Of a DNA stretch of 64,000 bases, positions 57,744 to 64,000 are shown piece by piece. The first letter of the stretch is position 1. Each line of letters starts with the position of its first letter. Position numbers and translations under genes: made by a program. Under the pieces are notes generated by a model. That model was not told where the DNA came from. It did no database searches and saw only the letters and a program-made list of their open reading frames with translations. The stretch is from Cordia subcordata (lineage: Eukaryota; Streptophyta; Magnoliopsida; Boraginales; Cordiaceae), in assembly GCA_028554755.1 (NCBI GenBank), contig JAPTOF010000003.1:11134001-11198000 (forward strand). Reading direction: 5' to 3'.

Positions 57744-59626
57744 TGGTGTGTCTTTTGAGTGCAAGCTCTAAAGACCCACAATCGCAGGGATTGGTGTACT
57801 AAAGTGTACACAAGTATAGGGTAGATTCCATAGAGAGGCTATGTTGTGGGATGGATTCTATGTGTGTGTTCTAGAGTGTGCCTAAAAAGAAACCTAAGCT
57901 AACTATTTTTTTGGTGTTTTTGGATGATTGGGAGCTCTAGCTAAAGAAAACTAAAATAAACTATGGGAATGGAAAGTGGGGAACAAGCTAATTTAGAGGG
58001 AACCAACAAATGCAAAGGTGTTAGGGTGACTTCAATTTATGAATAAGTGATTCTATACTCAGATGCTATGTGATTAAAGGATGATGGCTTACTTTAGTAA
58101 TTGCTCTTAACTAGGTTGCTGAATTTGTGTCCTAATTTCCCCCTACGACTCCGTGTTGGTCCGTCCCTAAGCGTCGTCTCCTAGTGCGGCGTGGTCCTTA
58201 TGACTTGGGCCTTAAGAGTGACCAATTAGCTTTCTAGCGGACTTAGAATGAACCTACCCTAGTACCTAAACCATTGGCTGGATTTAAAGCCAAGACCTAG
58301 TGTCGCTAAGGACGACTAAACCTATCCTGAAACCTATTAGCTAGAATTAAAACCAAAGAAGACTCGGCCTAGGCTAGCCCTAAATTACTTGCCATCATTC
58401 TAAGGTCACTACAGCGGGACTTGACTTACTAGTACATTCATACATGTTCTTGGCCAAGGTGTTTATGAATAAAGGGATCTATTCAGCTACCAAACATCGT
58501 CATGCTCAAATTACACTATTAGGCACGATTAACAACCAACATGTATGCGTGATTGAAGTTATATTTATTACTAGGCATGCAAATATACATATAGACATGA
58601 ATATAAGTATTATGCACTTCATAGCATCCACATATAAACACATAGACATAATTATAGCATGGATTAGATGTGTTTAGTAACAAATAAACTTCAATTTATA
58701 CACATGCTACTCATTTAGACATTTTATCAAACACTTAGACATGAGTGATAAAATAACCATTTGAACAAGAAAATCAAAACATGTATATTTTTGGCCATCA
58801 AATCCCATATCATAAGAGTGTACAATTAGCCCATTACATAAGCTAAATCACGCTACACAAGTCTACTCAATCTTAATAAGAGATAGAATGAAAGAGAGAT
58901 TATGAAGCTTCCCTTTTATCCTAGCTAATCTTGTGCAAAGCTATTGAGCAAACTTGAATCCAAATGCCTGAAACCTTCTAAATCCACTTGCTTCTAGGTG
59001 ATGAAATGTGTGATTGCCTGTGTGAGAGGTGATGAGACTTGGGTTTTGTGTGTGTGTTTGTGATAGGTCTCTGAAAATTCCTTCTTCAAAATTCCTTTCC
59101 CTTTTTTAAGTCTGAAAATCGGGTTTTTATATCAGCATTTACACTCTGCTAGTTGACCTAGCCAATCGACTGGCTTCTCCTCTTAACTCGACCAGCTTTT
59201 TGGTGATGCTCTCTAGATCGGTTGGTCTACCGGCTCTGGAGCAGTAGTCAACTGGCTATTTTGAGCACCTCTCTAGAGTGGCCAATCGATCTAGCCGGTC
59301 AACCGGCTCTTTCTTCTAGGTCATGCGGTTACTTCCTTCCTCCATTTTCTGTCTTTTCGGCTTTTGATCTTCTTTTTTTGACCCGTGCATCTCCCATCTT
59401 TATCACCTGTTATCGTTCAATCTCAATCCTAACCCAAAGTTCACCTAAATCATTGAAAATAAGCAATTAGTGTAGCAATTTGTTTCTTAAACTCAATATG
59501 TACAATTGTTTATGCTTAAGCCTATTCTTATCAAAAGCACTACACTAATTCATCTTTATGAGCACTTAATACCTCTTAAACATAGGCAAATAATAATGCA
59601 AACACACACAAAAGCACAACACATCA
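57744..59626 (-). mobile_element. F1 solo LTR with target-site duplication
   Basis: TGGTGTGTCTTTTGAGTGC to CAACACATCA, 1883 bp, flanked by AAGTG (57739-57743) and AAGCG (59627-59631). These differ by one CpG-type transition. The copia gag continues directly after it. The array is at 59150-59310, with a minus-strand GATATAAAAA box at about 59124. The antisense ORF of 77 codons is at 58444-58677. Confidence 0.88.
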
Positions 59627-60060
59627 AAGCGATTGTATAATCTTAGAATGAATGAAGGTACGCCACTAAAACAACACCTTGATGAGTTTATCTCTTATGT
59701 TATACTTTAAAGGACGAAGTCCAAGCTATTATCCTGTTATGCTCCTTGCTGGCTTTGTATATGAACTTTGTGGACACTATATTATACGGTAGGGACAAAA
59801 TTAGTTTTAAGAATGTGATTGCTCATTGAAATAGAAGGATCTTCAGACATATATTCCAGGACATAGGGAGAAAATTCATAGGGAGGGTTTATTGAGTAAA
59901 GACAAATCGGAGAATAAAGGGGGATCTTCGGGCAAAAAGAAAATCACGACCGGGAAAGCTAGGTTGTTTCGAGTGTGGTGAGAAGAATCGTATTAAAAAA
60001 GAATGTCTAAAATTGAAAAAAGGGAAAGAAAAAGTTGGAGAATTCAGCTAATGTGGTAGA
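59627..60060 (+). pseudogene. Tork-like copia gag, 3' part
   Basis: It resumes KRLYNLRMNEGTPLKQHLDE, the usual continuation of the block cut at 57738. After several frame breaks comes the zinc knuckle CFECGEKNRIKKEC (59965-60006), whose histidine has become arginine. A lysine-rich tail follows. Confidence 0.75.
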
Positions 60061-61284
60061 CAATGCTAATAGTGATGGAGAGAGCTCGAGAGTATCGCGG
60101 ATGTTTTGTCTGTAAGCGCGTCATAGTGGCATAATCAGTGGATTCTTGATACAGGTGCAATGCTCCATATGTGTCCTAAGCGTGACTAGTTCTCTTCTTA
60201 TTCCAGAAAGAAAGGGAAATTCTTTCCAGACAATGACCTCACATTGAAGGTAAAGGGAATTGGCATCGTAAATATCAAGATATTGTATAATATCACGAGA
60301 TCTCTTGAGTATTGACATGTACGAGAGCTGAAGAAAAACTTGATTTCTCTTGGGCGTTTGGATTCTCAAGGGTACAAATTCTAGAGTGAGAATGATGTTC
60401 TTAAAATGATAAAAGATTCTATTGTGCTCTTAAAAGGGAACTTGACTGGCAGTCTATATGTTCTTCAAGGTAGTACGGTTATAGTTGTTGCATCTATTGC
60501 ATTCAAGGAGAGTGATAATAACACCACACAGTTATGGCATAGAAGGTTAGGCCATATGAGCAACAGAGGATTGACCTAGTTGAGCAACAAGGATTTCCTT
60601 TATGGATAAAGAATGGGAAAGCTTGAATTTTGTGATCATTATGTCTTTGGGAAGCAAACTAGGGTGAAGTTCAGTAAAGGGCAGGAGAATACCAAAGGTA
60701 CACTTGATTACATTAATTCTGATCTTTGGGGTCCTAATAAAGTTCCTTCCAAGAAGGGTGCAAAGTATTACATCACTTTTATTGATGCAAACTCTCGGAT
60801 GGTGTAGGTGTATTTCTTGAAAACTAAAGATAAGGCATTTCCTACATTTGTCAAGTGAAAGAAGTTGATTGAGAAGCAGACTAGTAAACACATCAAGTGA
60901 CTGACTATGGGTTGGAATACTGCAACAAAGAGTTTGATGAGTTTTGCAGGAAACATGGCATTGTTTGACACAGCACATGTGTAGGGACACCATAACAGAA
61001 TGCAGTTGCAAAATGTATAAATAGAACTATAATGGAGAGAGCTCGTTGTATGCTCTCCCATTCTGGCTTGAGTTAAGACTTTAGGGCTGAAGCCGTTAAT
61101 ATGGCGTGCTCCTTAGTGAATAGGTTTCCATCCAAAGCTATTAGATTGAAAACTCCTTTTGAGTTATGGTCTGGTAAGCCTGCTGACTGCTCTCAATTGA
61201 GGGTGTTTGGTTGCCCTGCATACACTCATGTGAAGGATGGTAAGTTGGAGCCGAGGGTAAAGAAATGCATATTCCTAGGCTATA
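60061..61284 (+). pseudogene. Tork-like copia protease and integrase
   Basis: The protease active site is WILDTGAMLHMCP (near 60141). The GAG-pre-integrase block LWHRRLGHMSNRGLT is near 60534. The integrase core begins DLWGPNKVPSKKGAKYYITF (first Asp) and FIDANSRMV, and is disrupted by stops after 60807. A final open block (61101-61313) has LVNRFPSKAIRLKTPFELWS and LRVFGCPAYTHVKDGKLEPR, ending CIFLGY. It is cut there by the F2 LTR. RT and RNase H are missing. Confidence 0.85.
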
Positions 61285-62484
61285 TGATGCGCAATTTCAG
61301 AGCACAAGCCTAAATAGCCCATAAGTGAATGGGTCGTGTGTAATACGATGTGTACGAGTGCAGGGTCAAATTCATGGGGAGGTTTAACATGAGTAGTGTC
61401 CTAAGCTATATGCGTCCTAAAAGGCTACGTGTTGGGTCCTTAAACTATGATATTGTTTAGGTTTTTTGTTTGAGGGGGGCTTAAAAAAGATAAATCTAAG
61501 CTAAGGACAAGGAAGTAAAAAGTGTACGTGTGTGTGAAATGAGGGAATCAAACGATCTAAGGGGAATCTAACATGTGGAAATGGGGACTAGGGTGATTAT
61601 GTCTTGTAAATAGGTGATGAATACTTCTTGTTAGGGTTTCTTGATGGATTAAACTTGGTTGTTCTCGTCAAGACTCTGAATTAACCTCTTAATTACACTC
61701 TAAGCCTCAGTACAGGTCCGTCTCGAAGCATCGACTGACCTAAAGCTACAGCATGGTATTTATGACTTAAGGTCATAGCACTAGCTAGTTAGGATTCTAG
61801 GTGACTTCTAACAATAGCCTTTAAACCGTTGGCTAGATTTAAAGCCAATACCTAGTACCTCGAAGGTCAAATAACCCACCTTGAAACCCATTAGCTGGAT
61901 TTAAAGCTAAAGGAGACTCGACCTACACTAGCCATTAGTTATGCACCACCGATCGTCATCACAAAAGTAGGTATTAACATTTGAGCGTGAAGCATACACA
62001 TCTAGAGTATGGAATTCGAGAATATTCCAGAGTATTCTCATACTAAGCACATAGACATACTTAGATTATACCAATTTAAGCAATAGCACCTGACATGTAT
62101 GCAATAGAAGCTATTTATGTGATTAAGTATGCACACACACAAATAGACATGTATATAAGCATACCTACTTCATGTAATCACAACATAAACACATAGACAT
62201 GCTAGCATAATGATTTAGACATGGTTAATAGCGTAATAGACTTTAATATATATATATATATATATATGCAACTTCATTGAGGCCTTTCAACAAACACGAA
62301 GACATGTATGTAAAATGGCCTTTAAGCACAAAGCACGTATATATAAATCCATCAAGTACCTATTACAAAAGAGTAGTAATCAATCCAAAAATACAAGAAT
62401 AATCACCCTACACAGCTTTAATCAAACATAATTAGACTTAGGATAAAAGAGAGATACCCTTCTATCCATAGCCAAGCTTTACAA
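61285..62484 (-). mobile_element. F2-family LTR, truncated
   Basis: It starts TGATGCGCAATTTCAGAGC inside the copia IN and follows the F2 sequence to GCTTTACAA at 62484, where the full-length copies continue toward the promoter region. The remaining third is lost, so no target-site duplication can be tested. Confidence 0.8.
62246..62267. repeat. TA microsatellite
   Basis: About eleven TA units within the F2 LTR, absent from the corresponding place in the other F2 copies. Confidence 0.9.
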
Positions 62485-64000
62485 GAAGAGTAAGCCTCAC
62501 GAGGCCTCTTACATGGCACAATGTATTTAGTATATCCTATTGTCCAAGCAATTAGGATTCTACTCATACATACCTTTCAAAGAGATTTGTCAAACAAATT
62601 CTCTTGAATAATGAATTCCCAAAAACCTTTTCTAGAATTCAATATGTTGAATCATTTCAACATGAAGTCAATGTACGTTTACTAGGACAATCCATTAACC
62701 TCCCTAATCTATCCATATAGATCATGATCCCAAACACATAGGATATTTTTTGAAAAAAATTATGGAGAAAAAAGATAATAGCTTTAGTTTTACACTTTAT
62801 AGCATCAAGATGTCATCCATACTACCATACTATAAAGAATCACACACATCTTTGTTCTTAACAAAGGCATACATCTTGATACTTTATCAAAACGTACTAA
62901 CCTAAGAGCTTGCACAAGACCACTCATGAGCCAAATAGACATTTGCTCTATAATCTCGGTAGTAGATGTGAACTATTCAGCTATGTCATACACATCCTCT
63001 TTCAACTTACCTTGAAGGAAAGCCATATGGGCACCTATTAATTAGATTTCATTATACAAAGATGTATCTCATACATGAATGATGCAAATGAATTTGAGCA
63101 TCATCATTAGTGGAAACGTCGTGCCATAGTCCAACAACAATATTCACAACACTTCCTAACAACGAGTTGTGCATTATAGGTCCCAATCTTTAAAAATCCC
63201 CTTTATGAACCATTTTTCACCCTGCAGGTCTTACCTGATATGTTGTCAACTAATGTCCATACATTATTGACATTTATAGTTTCACGAAACGATTGCCACG
63301 AATCAAGCAAGTTATTAGAGTTATGCCTCTATCTGGCATCCTTACAAGTGATTGAATTCATATTGTTCTTTGATAGTTCAATGGAATTTTTGCCTTGGAT
63401 AAGGATTTGTCACTTTTCCATTAGACATGGTACTTTACCAAATCACCTTAGTGACACTTCTTTAATAGGCCCAAGATTTGTTCTGTATGCTACAACTATT
63501 ACTGTTTTATCCTTCTACTTGGAACTTTATTAAGCTCATCATCAAGGGAAATTTGTTTAAGAAATTCTTTCTTGAAAAGATTCTTTTGAAGTTAACGAAT
63601 ACTAATTATTCACTACCTCTATAGAAGTTGAATTTACTAGACTTTCTAGGAAATCTTCCTAACACTTACAAACTTCAATTCCAACTTGTCATTGAAAAGA
63701 TACTTGATGTGTTCTATTTCTTCGACCCTTTAGTAAAAGTGTACAGCTTATTATCATGCCATATCTTATATGGTATCTTACCCATTGACTTGCTAGATAT
63801 CGTAGCTTAATATTTAAGCATTTGTCTCAAATATACATCCAAAGGATATGGTCAAAACCATAACTTACATAATGGATCAAACTATGTCCAACATTGCTTG
63901 ATTTCTCCTTTCTAACAAACCATTCAATTATGGTAAATTAGTAGGAGTCCATTATATAAGATTCTTATTCTCTTCTCGGCAAATGAGACACTTACTTGAA
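62485..64000 (-). pseudogene. copia pol remnant (IN and RT)
   Basis: Reading from 64000 downward, the minus strand gives LNGLLERRNQAMLDIV (IN end, normally NGVAERRNRTLLDMV). Further on is ISFGCIFETN, and later DKLELKF. RT is recognised by AFLQGKLKEDVYDIAE (usually AFLNGxLxExVYMxQP) near 63000, and by a decayed KSIYGLKQASR with VRFDKVSRCM near 62900. The last third continues toward RNase H to about 62485. Stops and frame changes are dense. It is a different copia copy from the one ending at 61284, in opposite orientation, and continues beyond the window. Confidence 0.65.

Noticed and set aside
63240..63533. 97-codon plus-strand ORF
   Set aside because: Antisense to a copia pol remnant recognised on the minus strand by IN and RT motifs.

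Overview
This window looks like a stretch of flowering-plant nuclear DNA made almost entirely of decayed LTR retrotransposons, nested inside one another. I found no host gene, rRNA, tRNA or CRISPR array. The plant assignment rests on three things: Athila-like Ty3/gypsy polyproteins beside primer-binding sites complementary to the 3' end of tRNA-Asp, Ty1/copia gag-pol with tRNA-iMet-type primer sites, and very long LTRs (1.5-2 kb). No species can be named. Nearly every reading frame is broken, so this is old heterochromatin-like sequence.

Four related long-LTR families recur, named here for convenience. F1 is about 1.9 kb (plus strand at 3237-5109; minus at 10892, 12798, 16876, 27763, 37031, 44125 and 57744). 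F2 is about 1.8-1.9 kb (1, 19854, 39480, 53427, 61285). F3 is about 1.6 kb (23935, 50572). F4 is about 2.0 kb (25673). They share modules: TGAT...ATCA-type ends, paired TTTAAA-centred inverted repeats, a recurring CATGTCTATGTGT word and, in most copies, an array of GGTCGACC-like palindromes just upstream of the TATA box.

Layout. 1-3236: end of an F2 LTR, then a copia gag remnant and unrecognised DNA. 3237-8145: an F1 LTR and a 1.7 kb direct segmental duplication. 8146-14621: minus-strand Athila-like element A (PR, gag, PBS, LTR) inserted in a second F1 LTR. 14622-19853: an LTR-like unit with a TGGTATCAGAGC primer site, other LTR remnants, an F1 fragment and a copia remnant. 19854-27762: an F2 solo LTR, then plus-strand element F (protease followed directly by an unfamiliar ORF) interrupted by F3 and F4 LTRs. 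27763-46120: a composite minus-strand Athila-like insertion in which the two outer LTRs pair with each other and an inner LTR belongs to another element. 46121-53426: 3' non-coding Athila sequence, then plus-strand element B (gag, PR, RT, RNase H, IN) split by an F3 solo LTR, then fragment C. 53427-56377: an F2 LTR and a second copy of the unfamiliar ORF. 56378-61284: a Tork-like copia element split by an F1 solo LTR. 61285-64000: a truncated F2 LTR and a minus-strand copia pol remnant.

None of the genes is likely to work alone. The main biological content is the insertion history, which can be ordered from target-site duplications (CTTAC, CCTAA, TCTTC, AAGTG/AAGCG and a decayed GCGCC/GTACC), the non-autonomous F-type element, and the promoter-proximal palindrome arrays.
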